A DNA stretch of 64,000 bases from Microbacterium sp. M28 (GTDB lineage: Bacteria > Actinomycetota > Actinomycetes > Actinomycetales > Microbacteriaceae), in NCBI RefSeq assembly GCF_025836995.1, contig NZ_CP107546.1, forward strand, positions 248,001 to 312,000. The letters are read 5' to 3'. The notes under the pieces are model-generated. The model saw only the letters and a list, made by a program, of their open reading frames with translations, did no database searches and was not told the origin of the DNA. The position numbers were made by a program, and so were the translations under genes. Position 1 is the stretch's first letter; the number at the start of each line of letters is the position of its first letter. Of this stretch, positions 8,044-17,152 are shown in pieces.

Positions 8044-9105
8044 TCAGCTATGGATCGTCGCAGTCGAAGCGCGCAGCACGAGCTCAGGGTTCCTCAACAC
8101 GGCGTCCCCTTGCGGCTGCTCGCCGAGCAGACGCAGCAGGGTGATCGCGGCTGCACGCCCGCGTTGCTCCGCATCGCGCACGACCGTGGTGAGCGCCGGG
8201 GTCATCCACTCGCCGAGGTCGGCTCCGCCGTAACCGATGACCGACAGATCTTCGGGCACGCGCACGCCGATCTCGGCGGCCGTTCTGATGCTCGCGATGG
8301 CCATGGCATCGGAGGCGTAGAGGATGGCGGTCGGGGGCGTCGCGAGCGCGAGCAGACGCCGCGTCTCCTCGGCTGCGCGTTCGGGGACGTAGTCGGCGAA
8401 GACGTCCGCCAGCGGAGTGAGGCCATGCGTGGTCAGCGCGGTCCGGAAAGCCGCGCGGCGGGCCTCCGACTGGTAGCGCCCCGGCGTGCCGCCGATATAG
8501 GCGATACGGCGGTGCCCCAACTGGTGCAGATGCCGGACAGCGTCCTCGACACCGGCTTCGGGATTCGGGGATTCGACGTGAGCGATCGTGGTTCCGGGAA
8601 AGGGCGTGCCGACCAGGACGGCGGGCATGCGGTTGTCCGCGAGCACGTCGAAGCGAGGATCGTGCTCGCCACCATCGGTGAGGATCATGCCGTCCACCCG
8701 ACGGGTCTCGGCGACCCGACGATAGGCAGCGAGCTGAGCTGCGGGGTCTCGGCCGACGGCGTAGAGCAGGAGCCCATAGTCGAACGGGGCGAGCTCGGAC
8801 TCTATGCCTGCGAGGAACGACGCTGTGCCGAACCCGATGTCCACGCGATCGTTCGGCTTGTCCAAGACGAGGCCGATCGTCTGCGAGCGAGAGCGGCGCA
8901 GCGCCGTGGCCGTCGCGCTGGGCGTCCAGTTGAGTTCACGGGCTGCCTCTTGGATGCGCCTCGTCGTCTCGGCGGAGATGCTGCCCGTGCGATTGAACAC
9001 CTTCGACACCGCGGCGCGCGACACTCCGGCCCGGGCCGCGACATCGGCGATCGTCGCGCGCGTCCGTCTGCCGGAGTCCGCCGATTCCGGGTGCATATCG
9101 CTCAT
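8044..9105 (-). CDS. LacI-family transcriptional regulator
   Basis: 353 aa. An N-terminal LacI helix-turn-helix (TIADVAARAGVSRAAVSKVF, about residues 17-36) is followed by a hinge helix (AARELNWTPSATATAL) and a periplasmic-binding-protein-like sensor domain. The effector is probably a sugar taken up or released by this locus. I start at 9105, where GGAG precedes the ATG; an ATG at 9156 would add 17 residues without a good site. It is convergent with the Gfo/Idh gene and divergent from the isomerase gene. The TATCGATA palindrome in that gap fits a LacI operator. Confidence 0.9.
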   Translation of the reverse strand: MSDMHPESADSGRRTRATIADVAARAGVSRAAVSKVFNRTGSISAETTRRIQEAARELNWTPSATATALRRSRSQTIGLVLDKPNDRVDIGFGTASFLAGIESELAPFDYGLLLYAVGRDPAAQLAAYRRVAETRRVDGMILTDGGEHDPRFDVLADNRMPAVLVGTPFPGTTIAHVESPNPEAGVEDAVRHLHQLGHRRIAYIGGTPGRYQSEARRAAFRTALTTHGLTPLADVFADYVPERAAEETRRLLALATPPTAILYASDAMAIASIRTAAEIGVRVPEDLSVIGYGGADLGEWMTPALTTVVRDAEQRGRAAAITLLRLLGEQPQGDAVLRNPELVLRASTATIHS

Positions 9106-9133
9106 CGCACTCCTGTCCGCGTCGTGTCGCGTA

Positions 9134-9141
9134 TATCGATA
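9134..9141. promoter_or_regulatory. Putative LacI operator (TATCGATA palindrome)
   Basis: A perfect 8-bp palindrome centred on CG, the typical centre of LacI-family operators, lies in the gap between lacI (start 9105) and the isomerase gene (start 9192). Related cores occur at 2317-2328 and 59996-60024. Confidence 0.45.
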
Positions 9142-9191
9142 ACCGCCGCGAATCATCTTGTCACAGGGACAATCCCCAGAACGGACGGCTC

Positions 9192-10013
9192 ATGACCTCC
9201 TCGATCGTCGCCAACGTCTCACTGCTCTTCGCAGACCTCGCAGTTCTCGAAAGGTTCCAGGCTGCGAGAGCCGCGGGCTTCCACCTCGTGGAATCGTGGT
9301 GGCCCTTCGACACGGCATCGCCTTCGAGCATCGAAGTCGATGCGTTTCTGCGAGCGATCGATGAGGCAGGCGTGAGCCTCGTGGCGCTCAACCTGTACGC
9401 CGGTGACATGGCCGCGGGTGAGCGCGGGGTGCTCTCTCACCCGGGGCGGGAAGTGGATCTGCAGCGCTCGCTCGCGGCGACGGAGCAGATCGCGCAGAAC
9501 ACGGGTTGCGCGCTGTTCAACGCACTGTACGGTTTGCGCCTCAACGGTGTCAGCGACGAGGCCGCGCTCGACGTCGCGCTGACCAATCTCACACGCGTCG
9601 CCGCCGCGCTCGATGGCGGGACGCTGCTTCTCGAACCGCTCAGCAGCGCGGCGAACACCGGCTACCCGCTCGGCTCTCTCGATGACGCCGAACGAGTGCG
9701 CTCCCGCGCTGTCGCAGAAGGGATCGATTCGGTCGCGTTGCTGTTCGATTCGTTCCACCTGGCGTCCAACGGCATGGATCTCGAGGCCCAGATCCGTGAC
9801 CACGCCGAACACATCGCTCATGTGCAGCTCGCTGATGATCCGGGGCGCGGCGCACCGGGAACAGGCGATGTCGACTTCCCCGGTGTCCTGCGGGCGCTCG
9901 CGAAGGTCGGCTATTCAGGGCACATCGCCGCCGAGTACATCCCTGGACCGCATGCGGTGAGCGCTGAGGCGCTCGCGGCTGCGCTCGGGGCGGATCGAGA
10001 GGTCGCACGATGA
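9192..10013 (+). CDS. Hydroxypyruvate isomerase / 2-oxo-tetronate isomerase-like TIM barrel
   Basis: 273 aa, AP-endonuclease-2 (xylose isomerase-like) fold. It carries the Hyi/OtnI signatures NVSLLFADLAVLERF, NLYAGDMAAGERG, LLLEPLSS with the first catalytic Glu, HVQLADDPGRGAPGTGDVDF, and AAEYIPG with the second catalytic Glu. Such enzymes interconvert hydroxypyruvate and tartronate semialdehyde or related 2-keto-tetronates. ATG 9192 has no clear ribosome binding site. The next gene overlaps by ATGA. It may process a short keto acid from the aldolase encoded at 12311; a related TIM-barrel role on 3-keto-glycosides is an alternative. Confidence 0.8.
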   Translation: MTSSIVANVSLLFADLAVLERFQAARAAGFHLVESWWPFDTASPSSIEVDAFLRAIDEAGVSLVALNLYAGDMAAGERGVLSHPGREVDLQRSLAATEQIAQNTGCALFNALYGLRLNGVSDEAALDVALTNLTRVAAALDGGTLLLEPLSSAANTGYPLGSLDDAERVRSRAVAEGIDSVALLFDSFHLASNGMDLEAQIRDHAEHIAHVQLADDPGRGAPGTGDVDFPGVLRALAKVGYSGHIAAEYIPGPHAVSAEALAAALGADREVAR

Positions 10014-12229
10014 GCACTGTCGAATCCATGTCGATCCCGTCCGCCGCCGCGGTCGACATCGAACGCGCTGCGTTGCCCTGGTACGAACGGGCGATGCGCT
10101 GGGCGCAGTTGACGATGGTCGGCGACGATCCACGGCCGGGCAGCGGGTTCGATCCCGGTTTCTGGATCGACTACATGCGCGACATCCGCGCGGATGCCGC
10201 GTGTCTGAATGCCGGGGGGTACATGGCGTTCTATCCGAGTGATGTCGAGGGGCATTACCGCAGCCCGTACCTCGGCGACAGCGATCCGTTCGGCGACCTC
10301 GTACGCGGCGCGCGAGACCTGGGGCTCGTCGTGATGGCTCGCATCGACTCGCACGCCGTGCACGGGTCGGTTGCGGCGCTTCATCCCGAGTGGCTCAGCC
10401 GCGACCGCGACGGCGAGCCCCAGGAGCACTGGTCGGCGCCGAACGTGTGGCTCACGTGTCCCTTCGGCACGTACGCCACTGAGTTCGTGCCCAGGGTCAT
10501 CACAGAGATCCTCGAGCGCTACGACGTCGATGCGATCTTCGCCAACCGGTGGACGGGCGAGGGGCGATGCTTCTGCGATGGGTGCCGCGCGCAATACCGC
10601 GACGCGAGCGGTGGCGCGGACATTCCGCCCCTGCCGACGAGGAACGGCGGCTACACAGCGGAGGAGATCCGCTACCGCCAGTGGTGGGAACGCACGCTGC
10701 TCGGCATCGCGCGCACCTGGGATGAGCAGATCCGTGCTCTGAAACCCGAAGCGCGTTTCGTCCCGAACTCCGGAGGCGGCGCACTCAGCGCGATCGATAT
10801 GTCCGCGCTCGCCGCGCAGTCGGAGATCCTGTTCGCGGACAAGCAGGCCCGGAGCGGGCTGAGTCCTGCGTTCACGAGCGGACGTCACGCCAAGGAGTTC
10901 CGAGCGGTCATGGGGAACAAGCCGGTCGGCGGTATCTTCAGCATGGGCATCGAAGAAGCCCATCGCTGGAAAGACTCGGTCCAGGTCGCCGAGGAGATCC
11001 GGATGTGGGTGGCATCGGCCACGGCGAACGGTGTCCGCGCCTGGTTCACCAAGTTCGCTGGCACCGTTCACGACACCCGCTGGCTCGACGTCGTCAAGAG
11101 CATCTATCTCTGGCACGCCGAGAACGAGCGGTACCTCCGCAACACGCGCTCGATCGCCGATATCGGTCTCGTCTACTCCCAGCAAAGCGCGCGTGCCTTC
11201 GACGGAGCGGAATCCGAGAGGACGGTGCAGCGCCCCATTCTCGGCTGGTACCAGATGCTCGTCGAGGCGCGAATGCCGTTCGACATGGTGCACGACCAGC
11301 TGCTCGACGCCGCCGCGCTGCAGAAGTATCGCGTACTGATCCTGCCCAATACCGTCGCGATGTCGGATCGGCAGGCCGATCAGCTCCGCGAATTCGTCGC
11401 GCGCGGAGGGACGCTCGTGGCCACATATCGAACGAGCCTGTTGGACGAACACGGCCGACCGCGGAAGGACTTCGCCCTCGGCGACCAGTTCGGGGTGAGC
11501 GCGCACGGCGTACGCACCGACATCTCGAACTCTTACCTGAGGCTGAGAGCGGCGGCCGAAGGCGACGGAGACGCGGCGGAACGGGTGCTGCGGGGTATCA
11601 CCGGCACCGACGTCATCATCAACTCCGCCAACAGGGTCGAGGTAACTGTTCGCGACGACCGCGACGTGAGCGAATCGATCTCGCGCACAGTTCCGGTGAC
11701 GCTCATCGACTCGTACCCCGACCTGCCGATGGAGGACGTGTACCGCCGCGATACCGATGAGAGCAGACCGCAGTTGGTTCTGTCCCAGGTCGGGGCAGGC
11801 CGAGTGGCGTACTTCGCGAACGACATCGACAGGGCGTTCAGCGATTTCCTCGTGCAGGACCACTTCGAACTCATGCGCGGCGTGCTCGACTGGGCCAGAG
11901 ACGCGGCGGAGCTCGTCAGCGTACGCGGCGGCGGTGTCATCGAAGTCGTCGCGTGGGAGCAGTCCTCGTCCATGACCGTGCACCTCGTGAACATGACGAA
12001 TCCGCGCTACCTCAAGGGTCCGATCGTCGAGCTGCTTCCGAGCCCCGAACAGCTCGTCTCGATAGCGATCCCGGAGGGACGACGGGTTCGACAGGTTCGG
12101 CTGCTGCGTTCAGACGCCGACGCGGACGCGCTGATCGTCGACGGACGGGTCGAGCTCACCATCGACTCGGTGCTCGATTTCGAGGTGATAGCGATCGATC
12201 TGGAAGAGCTGACGATCGACTTCGACTGA
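10010..12229 (+). CDS. GHL6-type glycoside hydrolase with GH42-like trimerisation domain
   Basis: 739 aa, no signal peptide, so cytoplasmic. Residues about 20-330 form a TIM barrel of the hypothetical glycosyl hydrolase 6 type (AACLNAGGYMAFYPSDVEGH, then VMARIDSH, HPEWLSRDRDGEP, VDAIFANRWTGEG). A Cys cluster CFCDGC resembles the zinc site of GH42 beta-galactosidases. About 370-590 matches the beta-galactosidase trimerisation fold (YKVLILPNTVAMSDRQADQL-like segment, FVARGGTLVATYRTS), and a beta domain ends the protein. It probably cleaves an imported oligosaccharide. The substrate and catalytic pair cannot be assigned. A paralogue is cut by the left edge of the window. Confidence 0.7.
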   Translation: MSTVESMSIPSAAAVDIERAALPWYERAMRWAQLTMVGDDPRPGSGFDPGFWIDYMRDIRADAACLNAGGYMAFYPSDVEGHYRSPYLGDSDPFGDLVRGARDLGLVVMARIDSHAVHGSVAALHPEWLSRDRDGEPQEHWSAPNVWLTCPFGTYATEFVPRVITEILERYDVDAIFANRWTGEGRCFCDGCRAQYRDASGGADIPPLPTRNGGYTAEEIRYRQWWERTLLGIARTWDEQIRALKPEARFVPNSGGGALSAIDMSALAAQSEILFADKQARSGLSPAFTSGRHAKEFRAVMGNKPVGGIFSMGIEEAHRWKDSVQVAEEIRMWVASATANGVRAWFTKFAGTVHDTRWLDVVKSIYLWHAENERYLRNTRSIADIGLVYSQQSARAFDGAESERTVQRPILGWYQMLVEARMPFDMVHDQLLDAAALQKYRVLILPNTVAMSDRQADQLREFVARGGTLVATYRTSLLDEHGRPRKDFALGDQFGVSAHGVRTDISNSYLRLRAAAEGDGDAAERVLRGITGTDVIINSANRVEVTVRDDRDVSESISRTVPVTLIDSYPDLPMEDVYRRDTDESRPQLVLSQVGAGRVAYFANDIDRAFSDFLVQDHFELMRGVLDWARDAAELVSVRGGGVIEVVAWEQSSSMTVHLVNMTNPRYLKGPIVELLPSPEQLVSIAIPEGRRVRQVRLLRSDADADALIVDGRVELTIDSVLDFEVIAIDLEELTIDFD

Positions 12230-12257
12230 ACGACATCCGCCGATTCGGGCACAACTA

Positions 12258-12287
12258 AACCGAACCGAACCGAACCGAACCGAACCG
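12258..12287. repeat. Six tandem copies of AACCG
   Basis: A perfect pentanucleotide repeat lies between the GHL6-like gene and the RraA-like gene, 23 bp upstream of the latter's GTG. A change in copy number would alter the spacing between genes but not a reading frame. It is too short and lacks spacers, so it is not CRISPR-like. Confidence 0.9.
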
Positions 12288-12310
12288 CAGTACCGATCAG
12301 GGAGAAGAAC

Positions 12311-13147
12311 GTGCCAGTCGATGGCTTCTTGCAGAGTCCAGCGGACATCATCCGCCTCACCGCCGGATGGGAGGGGGAGCGCTCTGCCGACGGGCGTCCG
12401 CGCGTCGGTGATGACGTGCTCGAGCGCATCATGACGGCGACATCCGAGGACGCCTGGGCGACGACCCACAAGCACGGGTATCCGCGGCAATTCGCGAGCG
12501 GATGGCAGCAGACCCACCAGGGGCGGGTGCTCGTGGGACGGGCGGTGACCGCGCAGTTCCTTCCCCACCGTCCCGACTACGACGCCGCCGTGGTCGCGGC
12601 GGGCGAGCGCGACGGTCTGCAGGACGGCGATCGCCAGAACTCCTGGGTGATCGATGCGCTCGGTGAGGGCGATGTCATGGTGGTCGACATCTTCGGGAAA
12701 GTCGTCGAGGGCACGGTGATCGGTGACAATCTCGGCACTGCCGTCGCAGCCCGCACCCACGCCGGCGCGGTGATCGACGGGGGCGTTCGGGATCTGACCG
12801 GTCTGCAGCGACTCGACGACGTCAACTTCTTCTACCGCGCGGCCGACCCCACGCCCATCCGCAACGTCACCCTCGCCGGATTGAACACACCGGTGCGCAT
12901 CGGCGGGGCGACGGTGCTGCCCGGTGACGTCGTGCTCGGCACGGCGACCGGCGTGTACTTCGTGCCTCCGCAACTCGCGGTCGAGCTCGCGGACAACGCA
13001 TGGGAGACGGCGTCACGTGACGCGTTCGGCAAGCAACGGCTGAGAGAGGGGCGCTACTCGAGCGCTTCCATCGACACCTCGCCGTGGCTCGACGAGATCG
13101 AGACCGATTTTCAGAGTTGGCGCGAGCGCGAGGGGAGCGCTCGTTGA
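12311..13147 (+). CDS. RraA-like aldolase family protein
   Basis: 278 aa. The RraA/HMG-aldolase core is clear: GEGDVMVVDIFGKVVEGTVIG, GDNLGTAVAARTHAGAVIDG and GGVRDL with the Arg-Asp pair that binds substrate and the divalent metal in pyruvate-type class II aldolases. It exceeds the 160-aa RraA core by extensions at both ends, as in sugar-pathway members of the family. GTG 12311 follows GGAGAAG. Its stop overlaps the start of the enolase-superfamily gene. I infer cleavage of the 2-keto-3-deoxy or 4-hydroxy-2-oxo acid made by that neighbour into pyruvate and an aldehyde. Some RraA-like proteins only regulate RNase E, which is unlikely here. Confidence 0.8.
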   Translation: MPVDGFLQSPADIIRLTAGWEGERSADGRPRVGDDVLERIMTATSEDAWATTHKHGYPRQFASGWQQTHQGRVLVGRAVTAQFLPHRPDYDAAVVAAGERDGLQDGDRQNSWVIDALGEGDVMVVDIFGKVVEGTVIGDNLGTAVAARTHAGAVIDGGVRDLTGLQRLDDVNFFYRAADPTPIRNVTLAGLNTPVRIGGATVLPGDVVLGTATGVYFVPPQLAVELADNAWETASRDAFGKQRLREGRYSSASIDTSPWLDEIETDFQSWREREGSAR

Positions 13148-14448
13148 TGTCCACGCTGAGCGATATCGGATCCCTGTCGTCTGAGGCCGCGTACGAACTC
13201 CCCGTCTCGCGTTCTTCCGCCCCGTCGCAGTTGCGGATCACCGATCTGCGGATCGCGAACCTGGTCGGCGTGCCCTTCCGCTCGACGATCGTGCGCATCG
13301 ACACCAACCAGGGCATCAGCGGATACGGTGAGGTACGCGATCAGGCGAGCGCGAGCTACGTTCTCGCCCTCAAGAGCCGGCTCATCGGCCGCAATCCGTG
13401 CGACATCGATGCGATCTTCCGTTCGATCAAGCAGTTCGGCGGGCACGGTCGCCGAGGTGGCGGCGTCAGTGCCGTCGAGATGGCGCTCATGGATCTGGCG
13501 GGCAAGGCGTACGGCGTACCGGCCTATCAGCTCGCCGGGGGAAAGCATCGCAATGAGGTGATGTGCTACGCCGACACCCCCGGCGGAGCCGACCCGCACC
13601 GCACAGCCGCGATGTTGCGCAGCAGACTGGATGCGGGATACAAGATGCTCAAGGTCGACGTCGGGGTCGACCTCCTCTGGGACATCCCGGGCACCCTCAT
13701 CGCACCACCGTACGCGCGCACGGCGAAGCTGACCATGCACCCCTTCACCGGGCAGCAGATCACTCCTGCCGGCATCGAGTACCTCGTCGACTACGTGCGC
13801 GTGCTTCGCGAAGAGGTGGGCTACGCGGTGCCACTGGCAATGGATCACTTCGGTCACATCCCGCTCGAGTCCTGCATCCGGATCGCGCAGGCGTTCGAGG
13901 AGTTCAACCTCGCGTGGCTGGAGGACATGATCCCGTGGCAGTACACCGCGCAGTGGAAGCGCCTCACGAATGCGACGACCACGCCGACATGCACGGGCGA
14001 GGACATCTACCTGGCGGAGAACTTCCGGCCTCTGATCGAAGAGGCAGCGGTGAGCGTGATCCACCCTGACCCTGCGACATCGGGTGGAATCCTGGAGACC
14101 AAACGTCTCGGGGACTACGCCTGGGATTTCGGTATCCCCATGGCATTGCACCTCGCCGCTTCGCCGGTCGCGACGATGGCCTGCGTGCATCTCGCGGCGG
14201 CGACGGAGAACTTCATCGGCTTGGAGCACCACGCCGCCGATGTCGAAGGGTGGAGCGACCTCGTCACCGGTCTACCCACCCCGATCATCCAGGACGGATT
14301 CATCCAGGTCCCCGACGCTCCCGGTCTCGGGTTCGGAGACATCGACGAGGAGGCCATGCGTGGTCACCTGGACCCGGCGGATCCGGTGTTCTTCGCGGAA
14401 ACCTCCCACTGGGATGCGGAGCGGAGCATGGATCGGATCTGGGGATGA
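13147..14448 (+). CDS. Enolase-superfamily (mandelate racemase type) sugar-acid dehydratase
   Basis: 433 aa. The N-terminal capping domain is followed by the (beta/alpha)7 barrel with KMLKVDVG, metal ligands in LAMDHFGH (Asp), WLEDMIPW (Glu) and CTGEDIYL (Glu), and a late His in PMALHLAAS. This is the mandelate racemase subgroup, whose sugar-pathway members dehydrate aldonates to 2-keto-3-deoxy acids. The catalytic strand has K-V-D where many members have KxK, so the chemistry may differ. Overlaps of 1 bp with the aldolase upstream and 4 bp with the epimerase downstream show coupled translation. Substrate unknown. Confidence 0.88.
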   Translation: MSTLSDIGSLSSEAAYELPVSRSSAPSQLRITDLRIANLVGVPFRSTIVRIDTNQGISGYGEVRDQASASYVLALKSRLIGRNPCDIDAIFRSIKQFGGHGRRGGGVSAVEMALMDLAGKAYGVPAYQLAGGKHRNEVMCYADTPGGADPHRTAAMLRSRLDAGYKMLKVDVGVDLLWDIPGTLIAPPYARTAKLTMHPFTGQQITPAGIEYLVDYVRVLREEVGYAVPLAMDHFGHIPLESCIRIAQAFEEFNLAWLEDMIPWQYTAQWKRLTNATTTPTCTGEDIYLAENFRPLIEEAAVSVIHPDPATSGGILETKRLGDYAWDFGIPMALHLAASPVATMACVHLAAATENFIGLEHHAADVEGWSDLVTGLPTPIIQDGFIQVPDAPGLGFGDIDEEAMRGHLDPADPVFFAETSHWDAERSMDRIWG

Positions 14449-15251
14449 CCATGCGGATCGCGGTCACGGGGGCGGCCGGGCTGCTCGGCCGACGAGTCGT
14501 GGCCGCGATCCGCTCCGAGGGATACGAGGCCGTCGCCATCGACCGGGTCGCCTCGCCCGGCGGCGTCGCCTGCGACGTCACCGACGCGGAGGCACTGCGC
14601 GACGCGATCGGTCACGCGGATGCCGTCGTGCATCTGGCGGCGATCACCTCCCCTCTGAACAGGCGGGCGCAGGTGGTGCACAACACCAATGTCACCGGCT
14701 CGTACAACGCGCTGACCGTCGCGGCTGAGCAGGGCATCGGTCGAGTGGTGATGGCGTCGAGCGTGAACGCGATCGGTGGATGCTTCAGCCGCTCGCCGCG
14801 GTACGACTATTTCGCGGTCGATGAAACGCATTCGTCCTACTGCGAAGACCCGTACGGCCTGTCCAAAAGAGAAGCGGAGCTGCAGGCGGACGCCGTGGTC
14901 GCCTCGAACCCGGGATTCTCTGCATTCTCGTTGCGATACCACGCGCTCATCGCCACGCGGGCGGAGCGTCTGGACCGGCACCCCGCGGACGCGCCGTCGC
15001 GCGACCTCTGGGGGTGGACGCCCCTCGACGAGGCGGCGGAAGCGACCGTGCGCGCCTGCACGGTCGCCTCTGAGGCGCACGTCGTGCTCAATCTCGTGGC
15101 CGCCTCGACGCTCAGCAGCACTCCGACGGCGGAGCTTGCGGCCAGGTACTACCCGCACGTGCCGATCACCGCTCGTCTCCGCGGCAGCGCCTCGTTCTAC
15201 GACTCGGAGCGCGCGAGGAGCATCCTCGATTGGCGCGGTGAGGACGTGTGA
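14445..15251 (+). CDS. NAD-dependent epimerase/dehydratase (extended SDR)
   Basis: 268 aa. It has GxxGxxG near the N-terminus (VTGAAGLLGRRV), the Asp for NAD at CDVTDAE, the active-site region VVMASSVNAIGG and YxxxK as YGLSKREAEL. Members act on sugars or sugar acids; uronate dehydrogenases, which oxidise uronic acids to aldaric lactones, have a very similar size and layout, so that activity is a plausible alternative to epimerase. It starts within the enolase gene's stop (ATGA). It would belong upstream or downstream of the dehydratase in one pathway (inference). Confidence 0.8.
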   Translation: MTMRIAVTGAAGLLGRRVVAAIRSEGYEAVAIDRVASPGGVACDVTDAEALRDAIGHADAVVHLAAITSPLNRRAQVVHNTNVTGSYNALTVAAEQGIGRVVMASSVNAIGGCFSRSPRYDYFAVDETHSSYCEDPYGLSKREAELQADAVVASNPGFSAFSLRYHALIATRAERLDRHPADAPSRDLWGWTPLDEAAEATVRACTVASEAHVVLNLVAASTLSSTPTAELAARYYPHVPITARLRGSASFYDSERARSILDWRGEDV

Positions 15252-15297
15252 TCGTCGCAGCAGCGACCGATGATGAACAGATGACGAGAGGTGACTG

Positions 15298-15774
15298 ATG
15301 GGTGCGGACTCCGGAGTGGAGAAGACTCTGGCAGAAGTGATCGCGCAGGAGGAAGAGCTGCGATTCGACGCGTTCGGCTATGAGGATGCCTATGTCGCGG
15401 GAACGCGCATGATCGAGCTCGCGCGTTCGCGGGACCAGGCTGTGGCCGTGTCGATCGTGTTCGGCGCACAGCGGGTGTTCCATGCCGCCCGCGCCGGCAC
15501 ACGCGTCGAGAACGATCTGTGGCTGGAGCGGAAGATACGCACTGTAGGGTCGTACGCACAGTCGACGTACCGCGTCGGACTGTCCTTCCGGCTCCGCGGA
15601 GCGGACTTCCGTTCGACGAACTGGCACGAACCCAACGATTTCGCCCCCTTCGGCGGCGGATTCCCCATTCGGGTGGGGGAGCTGCTCGTCGGCGTCGCTG
15701 CGGCGTCCGGTCTCGCCGAGGCCGACGATCACGCTCTCGTCGTCGAGGGCCTTCGAGCACTCCGCGAACGATGA
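15298..15774 (+). CDS. UPF0303/HbpS-like (GlcG fold) protein
   Basis: 158 aa. The sequence from [25 protein letters not shown] through [14 protein letters not shown] to [12 protein letters not shown] matches the UPF0303 branch of the HbpS/GlcG family. Some members bind haem and are named haem-degrading; others sit in sugar-acid operons with no haem link. Here it follows the epimerase by 46 bp on the same strand and converges on hemA, so I assign it to the sugar locus. The function is not known. Confidence 0.75.
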   Translation: MGADSGVEKTLAEVIAQEEELRFDAFGYEDAYVAGTRMIELARSRDQAVAVSIVFGAQRVFHAARAGTRVENDLWLERKIRTVGSYAQSTYRVGLSFRLRGADFRSTNWHEPNDFAPFGGGFPIRVGELLVGVAAASGLAEADDHALVVEGLRALRER

Positions 15775-15781
15775 GTGCCGC

Positions 15782-17077
15782 TCAGGCGCTCGCCGACTCC
15801 TCGGATGCCGGGGCGGCAGGTGCGATGCCGTAGAGCGTGTTCAGCGCGACGATGAAGTCGTCCGCGCGGCCTTCGGCGGCCAGCTCGTGCGCACGCACGG
15901 TCGGGGTGTGCAGCAGGACGCCGGAGAGGTGGCGCAGCGCCTGCTCGACGCGGCCGTCCTCGTCGCCGCGCGCCCTGGCGCGGTCGATCTCGGCCTCGAG
16001 CAACGAGAAGATGTGCGAGCGCATCGCGACGACGGCGGGTGTCACGCTCTGCTGTCGGCCGACGACGTGGAAGGTGTCGGCGGCTTCGCGGACGACGCTG
16101 CGTGCGGCATCCGTCGCCTGGAGCTCCTCCAGCGGTGCGTGCAGGCGGATGGTCTCCAGATCGAGCAGGGCGACGCCTTCGAGGTCGGAGATCGAGGGGT
16201 CGACGTTGCGCGGCATCCCGAGGTCGATCACGAGCTGCGAGTGCGGCCCGACGGGGCATCCGGCGGCCACCGGTCCCGTGGGCGCCTGCAGGTGCTCCGG
16301 GCCGAGGACGGGCTCGGTCGCGGTGGTGCAGGTGATCAGCAGCGTGGAGCGCGAGGCGATGCGCGCGTAGTCCTCTGCGGCCACCGGCGTGATGTCGTGC
16401 TTCTTCGCGAACAGCTCGGCACGGCCGGAGGGGGAGTAGACGCAGATGTGCTTCGCGCCGCGTTCGCGGAGCGTGGCGAGCGTGACAGCCGCGTACGCGC
16501 CGGTGCCGACCAGCAGCACCCGCTCGGCGGACCAGTCGGCGATCCGGCTGTCGGCGAGTTCGAGCGACAGGCGCACCAGGGAGCGGCCGGCGCGTCCGAG
16601 CGCAGTGACGTTCTTGACCTTGCGCTGTGCCTGGCTGGCGCGCTGGAACAGGCGCTCGAGCTCAGGGGAGGTGGTTCCCTCCTTGCGGGCGGAGGTCAGC
16701 GCACGGCGGACCTGGCCGGCGATCTCGCCCTCGCCCGGCACGACGGACTCGAGTCCGGATGCCACGGCGAACAGGTGCTCGGCCACGCGGGCTCCGGAGT
16801 GCACGGCGTACGATCCGTCCAACTCGGATGCCGGGATGCCGGAGGACTGCTCGATGGCTTCGAGGACCGCTTCGACGCCGACGGCACCCGCGGCGGTGAC
16901 CGGCTCGTCGATCTCCACGTACGCCTCGAACCGGTTGCACGTCGAAAGGACCACAGCCCCTTGAACGCACGGCGCGATGGACAGAAGGTTCGGCGCGACG
17001 TCGTCAGGGGTGCGGCTCAGTCGTTCGAGCATGTCGAAAGAGGCGGTCTTGTGACTCGCCGTCACACACAGCAGCAC
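15782..17077 (-). CDS. hemA: Glutamyl-tRNA reductase
   Basis: 431 aa. It reduces glutamyl-tRNA(Glu) to glutamate-1-semialdehyde with NADPH, the first committed step of C5 tetrapyrrole synthesis. The catalytic Cys is C47 in [12 protein letters not shown]. The NADPH domain carries [17 protein letters not shown], and a C-terminal dimerisation helix region follows. The GTG at 17077 lies 6 nt after TAGAAT, a leaderless arrangement. It is divergent from hemE, and hemL, whose product uses the semialdehyde, is 10 kb away in the same cluster. Confidence 0.97.
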   Translation of the reverse strand: MLLCVTASHKTASFDMLERLSRTPDDVAPNLLSIAPCVQGAVVLSTCNRFEAYVEIDEPVTAAGAVGVEAVLEAIEQSSGIPASELDGSYAVHSGARVAEHLFAVASGLESVVPGEGEIAGQVRRALTSARKEGTTSPELERLFQRASQAQRKVKNVTALGRAGRSLVRLSLELADSRIADWSAERVLLVGTGAYAAVTLATLRERGAKHICVYSPSGRAELFAKKHDITPVAAEDYARIASRSTLLITCTTATEPVLGPEHLQAPTGPVAAGCPVGPHSQLVIDLGMPRNVDPSISDLEGVALLDLETIRLHAPLEELQATDAARSVVREAADTFHVVGRQQSVTPAVVAMRSHIFSLLEAEIDRARARGDEDGRVEQALRHLSGVLLHTPTVRAHELAAEGRADDFIVALNTLYGIAPAAPASEESASA

Positions 17078-17083
17078 AAGGAG

Positions 17084-17089
17084 ATTCTA
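17084..17089 (-). promoter_or_regulatory. -10 box of a leaderless hemA promoter
   Basis: TAGAAT on the minus strand is followed by six bases and the GTG start of hemA, so transcription should begin at or next to the start codon. Confidence 0.6.
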
Positions 17090-17152
17090 CGCCGTGTCGA
17101 AAGGCGCTCGCTCCCAGGCGGAAACAAAGCTCTCGGATGGGAGGATGGAAGC

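Noticed and set aside
9911..11983. 690-codon minus-strand open frame
   Set aside because: It is antisense to the GHL6-like gene, whose protein has clear domains; such shadows are common at this GC content.
12258..12287. CRISPR-like repeat
   Set aside because: The unit is 5 bp with no spacers and no cas genes nearby.
15298..15774. Haem-degrading enzyme working with the haem genes
   Set aside because: The gene is on the opposite strand to hemA and follows the sugar-acid operon. The family name alone does not show haem breakdown.
15887..17150. Plus-strand extension of hemE over the hemA gene
   Set aside because: It is antisense to hemA. HemE homology begins at the ATG at 17153.
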